A DNA stretch of 64,000 nucleotides from Xenosphaeropsis pyriputrescens (taxonomy: Eukaryota; Ascomycota; Leotiomycetes; Phacidiales; Phacidiaceae), in assembly GCA_022609375.1 (NCBI GenBank), contig JAGKQE010000003.1, forward strand, positions 743,765-807,764, written 5' to 3'. The notes below the pieces were generated by a model. That model saw only the letters and a list, made by a program, of their open reading frames with translations, was not told the origin of the DNA and searched no databases. How positions within the stretch are numbered: the first letter of the stretch is position 1; every line of letters starts with the position of its first letter. A program made the translations under genes and the position numbers. Positions 34,279 through 44,668 of the stretch are shown here, in pieces.

Positions 34279-37108
34279 GCTTGCTGTATATCATGGACCG
34301 CGAAAGGAAGAGAGGACCAAGTTCAAGATTCGACGTTCAAGACGCGTTCATGATGCTCAAAGGAATGCGTTTGGCGATACGGCCTCGGCAACCGACTTCC
34401 CCAGCTTTCGGATCAATGTCAATGCACCAGAGTGCATGTGTTAATAGTTATCGGCTGGACTATTTCCCGCTCGTGCACCTGACGCTGTCTCACGTGTTGC
34501 TGTGATGCCTGAGAAAGCACGTGCAAAAGAATACCTGAGATCTCTCAGGCATAAACACTGCCTACTACCTACCTACCTATTCACCGGACTCACCAGACTC
34601 GACTGGAGAGTCAGCGCTTGGATCAGCGACGTTGATATCGCTTCGCATGCCTGTCTGCTCTCCATCTTGTCGTCTTTTCTGATATGCAATTTCTCTTAGA
34701 CTCCCCGTTCCCTCTTGTTCGTTGATATGACGACGATTTGACCCTGGCAATCATCATCTACTTGTATGTCCATTATGTACAAGTACAAGCACAAGTACGA
34801 CTCGATACGTTGACATTCGGGGTTCACATCTTAAATTCCCTGCAGTGTTTGCTCATCCCAGAGGGTTCTGTAAGTACCACTGAACCCCAGTATCTACACA
34901 CTGTCCATGTCCATGTCCATCTCCAAGTACCTAGGTGGCGTCTCGTGGTGTCTCTATTTTCATTATCCCCTCGACTCTTCCTTTCCTCTGCCTCAATACT
35001 CAATTCAAGCTTGTGCTTGTGCTTGTACTTGTATGGAATTGAATAAGATTACAGAGATACGGGGGATCTGTATCCATATGTCTTACTTGAACGAGCCATA
35101 AGGTTGGGGGAAAAGGGTAAAACTTTCATCAGCAACACATCCGTCCAATTAAGTACATCAACAAAGTGACGAGGAATGGACCGAGGGACTCAGACTCAGA
35201 CAGAGAAAGAGGAAGATCATGTTGAATGGTGAGCAGACACACATCAGCATGAACAGACACACGCACAGCACACTCATGCACAAGAAAGGCACATCCACGC
35301 TTGTCCACATCGGCAAGAGTTGAAGGTACTTTGGTGCGCGCAAGAAGTGCAAGGAGGACAAATCGAGATGAGCGGCGATGCCATGCCATGGCTGGCGGGC
35401 GAATTAGCTGTCGTTCTGCCCGCTCGTCTCCCTTCGCCTTCAAATCTTCCAATGTCCATCTGGTGCATCCATACTGTGTATGGGTAAGAAACATGAAATA
35501 TTACGAATAGAAGAGAAGAAAAGGTGCTCTGAGTGGCCAAAGGGCAGAAATGTTCCATTTCATATCCCGTCAACCCAGTCCGCCTTGTCACAGAGGCGAA
35601 GCTAGAGGCAGAGGTGTGTAGCCACAGCGCAAACAGAGCCGGTGGCCACGGTGAGAGTACAGCAAATGAGAGAGCAAGTGGAGTTGGAGGAGCACGAACT
35701 CCAGGGCCAACGGGACCCTCAACTCGGCGTTTAGTAGCTCAACCCACCGAGAACAGTGCCGTATGAATACCATGGGCGTGCAGGGAGAATGACAATGTGA
35801 TGGGAGAGAAAGTTGGCCCAAATGATTCTTCGAGAAGGGTTCTCCGGATCCATAGAGTATTCTGGCATGTCCTCTGTTCCTGTATCCTTCATGAAGGTTT
35901 CTATATTTCCATCATGTGCTTGTTATTCTAGTCGATTGCTGATGGATGTATATATGTACATAGCTATGCATGCATGCATGTGTGTGCGAAGTTATTCGTT
36001 AGCATGAACACCCTATCTCCGGGGTCTTTCATACCTACCTCCATACCTCGATGTGTAGAAGAGTGAACATCAGATGTCGAATGAGAGGGATTATAGATAT
36101 ATATTTTGGAAAGAAGACGAGAAAGAAGCAAGATGTAAGGCAGAGTCAATGGCATTCACTCTATGCTCCAATTCTTGCTAAGTATGCCGCAATTCATCTC
36201 CGCAAAAGCAAGAGCAAGCAAGCATTGCACGAACACACACTACTCTGTATGGTGGTACAGGGCCGCATTATTCGTTATTATGGCGGAGTTTGAGTGCCTT
36301 GCCTTCAGTCCCCACAGGCTCTTGGCCCTTGATGCTTGGTGCTTGGTACTTGGCCCATGATTGTATCACGAAACAAAAGGAATTATTCTCATTCAAGAAT
36401 GTGGTGGTTTTCTCTCGGTGGTGTCTGATTGATTGCCTGCTTGTTCTTGTTCTTGTTCATAGCATGATCGATTCACTTGTAGAAGAAGAGATATCAGTCG
36501 AGTCTTGAGAGAGAAGAAGAGAGAAGAGGAAGAGGAAGAGGAAGAGGAAGGGGAAGAGGAAGAGAACGATGCAGAAGAGGACAAGAAGGTTGCTGGCGTT
36601 GTTCTGTTGTTCTGTTGTTGTAACGAAGAAGAAGGAGGAATAACCCTCATGGTCAGAATAACACACAACTCACACATACACACCCATCAACTCGCCCACT
36701 CCTCTTCGCCCCAACCCAACCCAACACACTTCCGCCCTCTGCCACCACAACCACAACCACAACCACCACCATCTCCAACACCGCGCGCTCGGTCGGGAAA
36801 ACACACGATCGACATCATCCTCTCTCATCACTCCAAACCCTCACTTACCCACAACACCACAATCATCCCCCAGTCACCCACCTGATCTCGACAAATCCTC
36901 GTGGGAAAAAAAAATAAAGCCTTCATTCTCATCCATTCAAAAATCCCCAAGTTCATCAATTACTTCATCTCGTCATCCTTCAAAGGCACGCTGTTGTTGC
37001 CTTCTTTCTGATGTTCGACCAAAGCCGATAAGGCCCTTCTGAACTGAACGTCGCATTTAGACTTTCACCGTTTAGTCCCCATCTCCCACGCAACATCATC
37101 CCCGAGAA
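34279..37108. promoter_or_regulatory. Divergent intergenic region, TMEM135-like gene / LAMMER kinase
   Basis: 2.8 kb without a supportable gene; it must hold both promoters and probably a long kinase 5' UTR. It contains CTTGTACTTGTA-like and CCATGTCCATGTCCATCTCC repeats (34905-34925), ATGCATGCATGCATG (35966-35980), and a GAGGAA/GAAGAG purine tract (36508-36566) followed by C/A-rich CACAACCACAACCACAACC DNA (36744-36772). Candidate frames up to 126 codons are low-complexity. Confidence 0.55.
36508..36566. repeat. GAGGAA/GAAGAG purine-rich microsatellite
   Basis: Nearly 60 bases of A and G only on the plus strand, mostly AGAGGA units with imperfections. Confidence 0.88.
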
Positions 37109-39492
37109 ATGTCGACACCCTCTACTGCTACACTTCAACCGCATCCTTCACATTACGGTTACTCTCGTCATCAGAACTATCAGCCAAATCCAACCCCTCT
37201 ATACAACTCGACCGCCGCTGCTTATCGCGCCAACGGGTCCATCGCGAACGGCAACGGCAACGGCCGTCTGGCAGTCTCCCAGTCCTTCCCAACTACTACT
37301 TCTACTACCAATTTCGCCTCGAGTTCGTCGGCCAGTGCGGCACCCTCACGATCAGCTCAGAGTGCCTCGAACCCGATGTCCAAACAGGACTCGAATCATC
37401 CAGATATGCCCGTCTCACACACTGCTGCCGAGCTGAACTCGGCCAAGAAGCGACAACGGTCTCGTCAGCCCGATTGGGGCAACTTCTACAAGAACGGACT
37501 CCCTCAGGAAGTCATCGTCATCGATGACTCTCCGCCTCCGCGGATATCAAATACTCCAGATGAGGTTGCGAATGGGACATCTCGATCAAATCAGGCGAGT
37601 CGAGCAGTAGGGACAGCGAGTACAAGGCACGCGGCGAAGAAGAGAAAGCGTGATGATGTTGGTACGGCCTACGATCCTGTTTACCAGCTTCCCGCAACAC
37701 ACTCAAATACACACACTCCACATTACAATGATTCTTCTGCCAGTACTATCTCCACTGACCGTACGACATCAGCGATACACACTACAGCGGGTACGTCATT
37801 GGGATCTCAACACTCGAATGGAGGAGTGAACGGCACATACCAGGCCGACGTACAGCCTGGCCAGAAGAGAAAACGAGTTGCTACTCGACAGCAAATCGCC
37901 AACGAGGCGAAACGAAGAGAAGTCGAGGTTCATGGTGATGCCTACAGCAACTACAGGGCACCACCACGTCCACCGATCAAATGTGACGATGTGAAGGTGA
38001 CGGTGGTTCCAGACGTAAGTTTTTTCTTTTTCTTCTTCTTTCTGTTGATAATCGATCTACGATACTGACATGTGTTCTAGAATGCGTACAGCAAGGACCG
38101 CAAACTTGATGATGATGATGGTCATTATGTGGTTGTGAACGATACTCCTCTTACGGACAGATGTACGCATCTCCAGACCTCTCGGCAGCGCGAACAACCA
38201 AGGCTAATATCTACATAGATCACGTAGTCAAACTCTTGGGACAAGGAACATTTGGTAAGGTCGTCCAGGCTAAAGACAAACGAAATGGAGACATGGTGGC
38301 CGTCAAGATCATTCGATCGGTCCAGAAGTACCGCGATGCTTCAAGAATCGAACTCCGAGTCCTTTCGACTTTGAAAGCCAACGACCAACAAAATCGAAAC
38401 AAATGCATTCATCTACGAGCTTGCTTCGATTTTAGAGGACATATCTGCATTGTCACAGATCTGCTTGGACAGAGCATCTTCGACTTTTTGAAGAGCAATT
38501 CTTTCGTTCCGTTTCCTAACAGTCAAATTCAAAGCTTCGCAAGACAGCTTTTTACAAGTGTTGCATGTAAGTACACTTTAAAAGGCTATAATGACCGACA
38601 ACGCTAATTATGGCTAGTTTTGCATGATCTCAATCTCATTCACACAGATCTCAAGCCTGAGAACATTCTCCTTTGCAGTAGCGCGTATCAAACTTTCACT
38701 TATAATCGCAAAATTCCTTCTTCTTCGACCACAGTAGCCCGTCAGGCCGCCCAGAGACGAGTCCTTCTGGATACCGACATCAGACTCATCGATTTTGGAT
38801 CTGCCACATTCCAAGATGAGTATCACTCATCCGTTGTGTCTACACGACACTACCGAGCCCCAGAGATTATCCTTGGACTAGGCTGGAGCTTTCCTTGTGA
38901 TATTTGGAGTATTGGGTGCATATTGGTCGAGTTCTTTACAGGCGATGCTCTCTTCCAAACACATGACAATCTCGAGCACTTGGCCATGATGGAGGCTGTA
39001 TGCGATATGAGATTTCCATCAAATCTGGTCCAACAAGTCAATAAGATGTCTCATAGGAGTGGTGGTAATCCAGCAGCCAAGTATGTTAAGAACAACCCTT
39101 TTTCACAACTTTATATGTTAACCATTTGCAGATTCTTTAAGAGGCTGAAGCTTGACTATCCCACTGCCGATACTTCAAGAGCTTCACGACGATTTGTCAG
39201 AGCCATGAAAAAGCTTCCTGTGAGTATACTGACACCAAACTGGATGTCTATATATACTGACTTCATTTAGGACATCATTCCTCCCAACAGTGCGTTCGCA
39301 AAACAATTTTTGGATCTACTGAAAAAGATCTTTGTCTATGATCCATCACAGCGTATAACAGCCAAGCAAGCCCTTCAACATCCATGGTTCAAGGAGCTCG
39401 CGATAGCAGATGATGGCTCCGAAGCCGCCCGCATCAAACGGGAAAGAGAAGAGGAGGCAGCAGAAGCACGACGATTAAATGGATATCGTTGA
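37109..39492 (+). CDS. KNS1: LAMMER-type dual-specificity protein kinase (CLK/Kns1 family)
   Basis: Nuclear and cytoplasmic kinase of the CLK group, known to phosphorylate SR-type splicing factors and, in yeast, to act downstream of TORC1 on RNA polymerase III. Six exons: 37109-38014, 38081-38162, 38219-38566, 38618-39080, 39132-39219, 39271-39492 (702 residues). Residues 1-300 are low-complexity, Ser/Thr/Asn-rich with nuclear-signal-like KKRQRSR, KKRKRDD and QKRKRV. DDDDGHYVVVNDTPLTDRYH precedes the kinase. Visible motifs: glycine loop GQGTFGKV, Lys about 359 in VAVKIIR, catalytic loop HTDLKPENILL (Asp about 456), DFGSA (Asp about 504) and RAPEIILG. All catalytic residues are present. The family-naming EHLAMMER box reads EHLAMMEA (about 565-572), the final Arg replaced by Ala. 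The leader is long and A/C-rich. Confidence 0.95.
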
Positions 39493-40550
39493 TACACATC
39501 TACAGAGCTGGCTGGAGCTTTTCTGGTTGGACACAGTATAGACAAAGGACTCCAGGCATGAATGAAAAACAGTGCCTCGATGGTAGCAGAGCGGATTGGG
39601 AGAGGTGACTTCGGGAATTGAACTGGCGTTTGGGCTCGCTGGCGCCGGCTGAAACCAAAGGCCTGAAATGAAGGTATTAAGAATTACTATTCTGCATTTG
39701 TCGAAACGGGGTTTTCGAATTTTGAAGACGTTTTTATTCGCATTGGACTGGGACTAGTGTGGGAGAGTTGGAGTGGTGTGAAAAGGCCCTTAATGGAAAC
39801 CATCCTATTATCTTTTCGTTTGTTCATTAGCCCCTTTTCTCGTTTCTTGAGTTGTAAGATAATGCTGCCATGAAAGCTAGCACATATGAGGGGATACTCT
39901 ACGGAGTAGGCTTGTAGTCGATGTATTATGTATGTATTTCATCATGTATGGTCCTACCTAGCTTGGGAACCATACTGTTGATCATGACTGGGGAGGTTGT
40001 CGGACAGGAATTCATGAGTTGGGTATGCTGGTACAATACCCTTTATGTCAAGAACTTCAGATGATTCTTTTCTTCTCTGCTTGTGTGGATCTGACTGCGG
40101 CTGTGAGCGAGTACTTTGCCTGTTGCTGCGACGACTCTACTGTTGGAGGATGACTGATGATTGAGATGAACCCTGTCCTATGTTTCTGATTGAACTGCTC
40201 TATTTGACGTTGAGAATTGGAAGAACGCTGACCCAATGCTCTAACCATGACACATCGCTTTAACGTGTCTTCAAAGAAAGACATTTCTTAGAATATCTGC
40301 TGGTGCAACCCTGACCAGAAATCCAAATAGGCCATTCGTACCTTGATGCTTGACTCTTGAATCTCTGAAGTGGTTCGCGAGGTTGATAGATGCCTAGTTG
40401 GAATGACTCACCAACCGTATAATTTCTTAACCTTCCCAGCAAGGCTGCTTCAAATTTCTCAAATCATGACGGGTTTGACATAAATCCTGTGATTCGTGAC
40501 AACTATCTCCAGCTATAAATATATGGAAATGCAATCCGATACATGTCCCC
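39493..40550. other. Tandem intergenic region, LAMMER kinase to TRZ1
   Basis: About 1.06 kb with the kinase 3' UTR and the TRZ1 promoter. One ATG-started frame on the minus strand is listed separately; otherwise nothing gene-like. Confidence 0.5.
40057..40284 (-). CDS. Possible small Gln/Ser-rich protein (75 residues)
   Basis: An ATG-started single frame beginning MSFFEDTLKRCVMVRALGQ. It is hydrophilic, with several Gln and Ser clusters and a basic C-terminus (QAEKKRII). It sits antisense in the gap between two plus-strand genes and about 270 bases from the TRZ1 start, so it could share that promoter region. No family is recognised. Another minus-strand frame runs directly upstream (40260-40442), so a spliced upstream exon is possible. 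Chance is a fair alternative. Confidence 0.28.
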   Translation of the reverse strand: MSFFEDTLKRCVMVRALGQRSSNSQRQIEQFNQKHRTGFISIISHPPTVESSQQQAKYSLTAAVRSTQAEKKRII

Positions 40551-43500
40551 ATGCATATTCGTATCTCTAGGGTTGTGAAGAACGGCAAGCATTGCAGAGT
40601 CCCGCCCTCAGACGCGACGAAAGCGAACCAACAGCAATTAAAGGCCCTACGCGTCAAATTCTTCGAGAAAACCCCCGAAGCCCTCACGAGACTGCTGGAG
40701 CTCCGCCAGAGGCAACAACCCCAGAGTCAACGCCGCTCTGCTGGACCCAATTCTCGCGTCAGCTCGAGAACTCAGTCGTCCATTCAACGCAGCGAGAGCG
40801 TTCGCGGCGAGACCATTCGCGGACCTGCCCTCAATCCTCCCATCAGACAGTATTGCCTGACCCTCAAACCAGTTGGTTCGGGCACGGCTCATTGGAAGCA
40901 AAGCACGAGAGGAAGACTTGCTGAGAGGAAGGCCGGCTTTGTAAAGTCGGAGGACTGGGCAACCAAGATGAAGAGTCATGTCGAGTTCGTCACCACGCCC
41001 ACGGCCGATACGCCGGGCACGGCGCTGGTTCTTCACTTCGACAACCGACGATACTTGGTCGGGAACATGGCCGAGGGTACGCAGCGCGCCTGCGTGCAGC
41101 GGAAAACTGGCTTGGGCAAGGTCGAGAACGTCTTCGTGACCGGGAAGACCGATTGGGCGACTACGGGTGGCTTGCTGGGCATGATATTAACCCTGGCTGA
41201 TAGCTCGGCCTCGAGCAGGGCGGAGATCTTGAAGAGGGCTGTGGAGAGGAGTGCTAAGCAAGACAAGGACGCTACCAAGGATTCCAATAAGGATGCTGCT
41301 ACTAAGGACGAAGCGAGGGAGTTGGAGAAGAGGCAGGTGCTAAATATTCATGGTGCAACGAATCTTACGCACATGTTGGGCACGGCTAGACGCTTTGTCT
41401 TCAGAAAGGGATTGCCACTTTATGCCAATGAATACAGAGAGAAGGGACCCAGAGAGAATGACGAGCCAGATTATGTTGATTCGAACATCAAAATGTGGGC
41501 CATGGCTGTATCACCTGAGAATGAAGAGAGGTCGAGGAAGAGAAGCCATGAGGAGATGGAAGACAACGACGAAGTTGTAAAGGCGGCAGCTGAGCTTACC
41601 ATGAAGCAAGAGGACCAAGATGATCAAATTCGACGATCCGTTGTGGCTTCAATGTTCAACTCGGACTGGAAACTTGACGCTCTCCATGATGTGAAGCTCT
41701 CCCTGGTCAAGTTGCCAGCAGCCATTTTCGTCCGAGAGAATGGAAAGATGGTAAAATATGAAGGACCAATGCCCGGCGAAGATGGATTCGAAGATACGCA
41801 AGTCCTGATTCGGAAACCATGGCCCGGAGCCGAAATTGAGGCGTTACCGCCCACCAAGCCTTCTAAATGTGCCGTGTCGTATATCATCAAGAATCACCCC
41901 CAGCGTGGAAAGTTCAATCCCAAGATTGCAATGAACCTCGGTGTGAAGCCTGGTCCTGATTTCGCAAAGCTCACCCGTGGGGAAGAAGTGAAAGCCGTTG
42001 ATGGTTCTACTGTTACTTCAGATATGGTTTTAGCCCCTTCAAAGCCTGGTAATGGATTTGCTATCATTGAGCTGCCGACTGCTGAATATGTGTCTTCTAT
42101 TCTACAACGCTCTGAATGGGCTTCGGAAGTGATCATGAACAGTGTTGGTGTTGTTGTATGGATCCTGGGGTCAGGTATTGGCAACGACCCAAGACTGCTG
42201 GCATTCATGAAGGATCATCCTCAATTCGAACATATTGTCTCCTCACCAGACCACTGTTCCAACTCTATTGCTTTGGAGTCTCCTGCATCTGCAGCCATTA
42301 GGCTACACCTCGTAGACCCTGATCGTTTCCCTATACCTCAACATAATAACATCCCACTCATCGCGCGGCCAGCTGATGCACCATACACTGTCGCTCGCAC
42401 TGGCTTGAGGCTACAACTTGAACCAACTGCTGAAAAGATGGAGGACAAAATTGTTACTTACCTAGACACTACAGAGGTCGTCAAAGAGATGCCTGAAGAT
42501 GTTCTGGCCCTCGCCAAACAAGCACACAACGAGGTCACCAGCCCAGCATACGAAGAAGCACTTGAAAAACGTCAAGAGGATCTCCTGGGCAAAGATGTCG
42601 AGGTTATCTTCCTCGGCACTGGATCCGCATTGCCTTCGAAATACCGCAACGTCTCCGCAACATTGCTCAAGATTCCTGGCGTTGGAAATTACCTCCTTGA
42701 TTGCGGTGAAAATACTCTCGGTCAGATAAAGCGTGTCTTCGGCCGTGAAACTCCAGACATACTCCGCAACCTCAAGGGCATATGGATCTCTCATCTCCAC
42801 GCTGACCATCATCTTGGCACTGCATCTGTAATTCGTGCCTGGTATGCCGAGATCAACGCCTCCAACGCCACGAAGAACAACAGGCTCGTTGTAGCCTCCC
42901 ACAATGACATGCTATACTGGCTGAAAGAATATGCCGAAGTCGAAGACTACGGCTACTCCAACGTCACGCCCATCGCACTCGTATCCGGCTACGATTTCGG
43001 GGAGGCCTCGGCGCCAGAAAATGGCCTCGTGAAGATCAAAAGCTGCCCCGTCCTGCACTGCCACGGCGCGCAAGCCGTCGTGCTCACCTTCCCCAACGGC
43101 TTCAAGGTGGCGTACTCGGGCGACTGCCGACCGTCGGTCAAGTTCGCGGGCATGGAGGCGGACGTCACGCTGCTCATCCACGAGGCCACCTTCGACGACG
43201 AGCTCATCGGCGACGCTATCGCCAAGAAACACTCCACCACGTCCGAGGCCGTCGAGGTCGGCCGCATGATGCGCGCCCGTCGCATCCTCCTCACCCACTT
43301 CTCCCAGCGCTACCAGAAGATCCCCGTCTTCGAGGCCGACGGCGACGTTCGCTCCGCCGTCGCTTTCGACTACATGCGCGTCAAGGTCGGTGATATCGCG
43401 CGCGTCGAGGCCTTCCGCCCCGCGCTCTTGAAGCTCTATGAAGAAGAGGAGAAGGTTGAGGCGGAGGTCGAGGGCGAGGGTGAGGTCGAGGGTGAGGGCG

Positions 43501-43637
43501 AGCAAACGGAGGGTGCGAAGTCGGCGAAGAGCTCGCAGCTCAGGAAAAGTAAGAAGAAGCAACAGATTCATGATTTCAAGAAGTTGATGGCCCAGCATAG
43601 CATGCAGATGGAGCAGAAGAAACAAACGGAGGAATAG
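40551..43637 (+). CDS. TRZ1: Long-form tRNase Z (tRNA 3' endonuclease, ELAC2 family)
   Basis: Cleaves the 3' trailer from precursor tRNAs in nucleus and mitochondria. A single exon of 1028 residues, long for the family (about 830-930). Residues 1 to about 139 are basic and low in acidic residues, with a possible mitochondrial presequence (MHIRISRVVKNGKHCRV); an internal ATG at 40968 begins MKSHVEFVTTPTADTPG, where the conserved amino half starts, and is a plausible alternative start for a nuclear form. The amino half contains HFDNRRYLVGN and NMAEGTQRACVQRK. The C-terminal metallo-beta-lactamase half has FLGTGSALPSKYRNVS, the zinc-binding SHLHADHHLG (about residues 745-755), YSGDCRPS, HEATFDDE and LTHFSQRY, so the metal site is complete. 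The tail ends in a charged Glu/Lys-rich stretch encoded by GAGGGTGAGG-like repeats. Neighbouring genes do not overlap it. Confidence 0.96.
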   Translation: MHIRISRVVKNGKHCRVPPSDATKANQQQLKALRVKFFEKTPEALTRLLELRQRQQPQSQRRSAGPNSRVSSRTQSSIQRSESVRGETIRGPALNPPIRQYCLTLKPVGSGTAHWKQSTRGRLAERKAGFVKSEDWATKMKSHVEFVTTPTADTPGTALVLHFDNRRYLVGNMAEGTQRACVQRKTGLGKVENVFVTGKTDWATTGGLLGMILTLADSSASSRAEILKRAVERSAKQDKDATKDSNKDAATKDEARELEKRQVLNIHGATNLTHMLGTARRFVFRKGLPLYANEYREKGPRENDEPDYVDSNIKMWAMAVSPENEERSRKRSHEEMEDNDEVVKAAAELTMKQEDQDDQIRRSVVASMFNSDWKLDALHDVKLSLVKLPAAIFVRENGKMVKYEGPMPGEDGFEDTQVLIRKPWPGAEIEALPPTKPSKCAVSYIIKNHPQRGKFNPKIAMNLGVKPGPDFAKLTRGEEVKAVDGSTVTSDMVLAPSKPGNGFAIIELPTAEYVSSILQRSEWASEVIMNSVGVVVWILGSGIGNDPRLLAFMKDHPQFEHIVSSPDHCSNSIALESPASAAIRLHLVDPDRFPIPQHNNIPLIARPADAPYTVARTGLRLQLEPTAEKMEDKIVTYLDTTEVVKEMPEDVLALAKQAHNEVTSPAYEEALEKRQEDLLGKDVEVIFLGTGSALPSKYRNVSATLLKIPGVGNYLLDCGENTLGQIKRVFGRETPDILRNLKGIWISHLHADHHLGTASVIRAWYAEINASNATKNNRLVVASHNDMLYWLKEYAEVEDYGYSNVTPIALVSGYDFGEASAPENGLVKIKSCPVLHCHGAQAVVLTFPNGFKVAYSGDCRPSVKFAGMEADVTLLIHEATFDDELIGDAIAKKHSTTSEAVEVGRMMRARRILLTHFSQRYQKIPVFEADGDVRSAVAFDYMRVKVGDIARVEAFRPALLKLYEEEEKVEAEVEGEGEVEGEGEQTEGAKSAKSSQLRKSKKKQQIHDFKKLMAQHSMQMEQKKQTEE

Positions 43638-44668
43638 TGGATTAGAGGAATAGACTGGTGCTCTTTGGGCGAAGATTGGAATGGCAAAAGGGGGGTGGGA
43701 ATGGGAGCTTCGGGATATTGTACACTATGACGGATATTTTATTCTTCGGAATTTTTTTTCGTGGCTCTATTTCAAGGGTAGATGGTCTCGGCGGCGGTAA
43801 CGGAAAATACTACTCTGCACTTCTGCAAGTTTTCGTTTTTTTGTGTGCATTTGAGGCGTGGTGATTGGGTTCAGTCGGCGTTTACGGTGGTGTTCATGGC
43901 TCGGATGGAGGTGGGGACTGATGCCATGTAGATAGATGTATGAACGAACGGCTGTGGATAGCTGAGTGGGGATGAAAATTGTCAAGCACTGAGGCGTCGA
44001 AGAAGCAGAGAGCTCTAGAGTCAGACGATGGAGTTTGGGTTATCACGTTGCGATATACCCACTAGCACATAACTAAACCATTAAACTTCAGGCTTCTCTG
44101 ATACATAGACACCATCCTCGAGCTCCTATAAAGGTGCGGCTTCAACGATTTTCTTGCGATAAAACTCTCAGTGATGCCGGTATTTGCTTCGACGTACGTG
44201 AAAGCTGATGGTGAAAAAGATAAGGAAGGCAATTTGTGAGCAGGAGGTAATTAAAGGGGGATGAGGTGGGAGTTGAACAGGGGGGTAGTAACACGAAGAA
44301 CAGAGAAAAAATAGAAGGATTGCGGCAGTGATAAGAAACCAGGCCCATCTTGAGAATCATTGCTCCCCAAGTAGCCACTCACGCAACATGCACATATACG
44401 AGGCAAATAGAAATGATGAAGAATTTTCATATTACGCGCAGCCAAGACTCCCCCCTCAAATCGCCCCCTCGACACTCAACAGCAAATACAGGAATCCCCC
44501 GTCTACCAGCCATACCCGACACCAAAAACGACGCACCTCCACTCCAAATGACCAAACGCCCAAACGCACAGGCTATAAGTACTAACTAAGGTAAGCATCG
44601 CCTTAACCCGCTGCAAACTTCCTCCCCCAGATCTATCAGATCCCCTTCTATTCTCTCCTTATCTGCAT
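43638..44668. other. Convergent intergenic region, TRZ1 / TOR
   Basis: 1.03 kb with both 3' UTRs. Frames of 60-85 codons overlap in alternate frames (for example near 44328-44589) and start at non-ATG codons. No gene seen. Confidence 0.55.

Noticed and set aside
42912..43625. 237-codon minus-strand frame inside tRNase Z
   Set aside because: Shadow of the GC-rich 3' part of TRZ1. The sense strand carries all zinc-binding motifs.
44328..44589. Plus-strand frames in the TRZ1/TOR gap
   Set aside because: Overlapping frames with non-ATG starts or low complexity, and no family signal.
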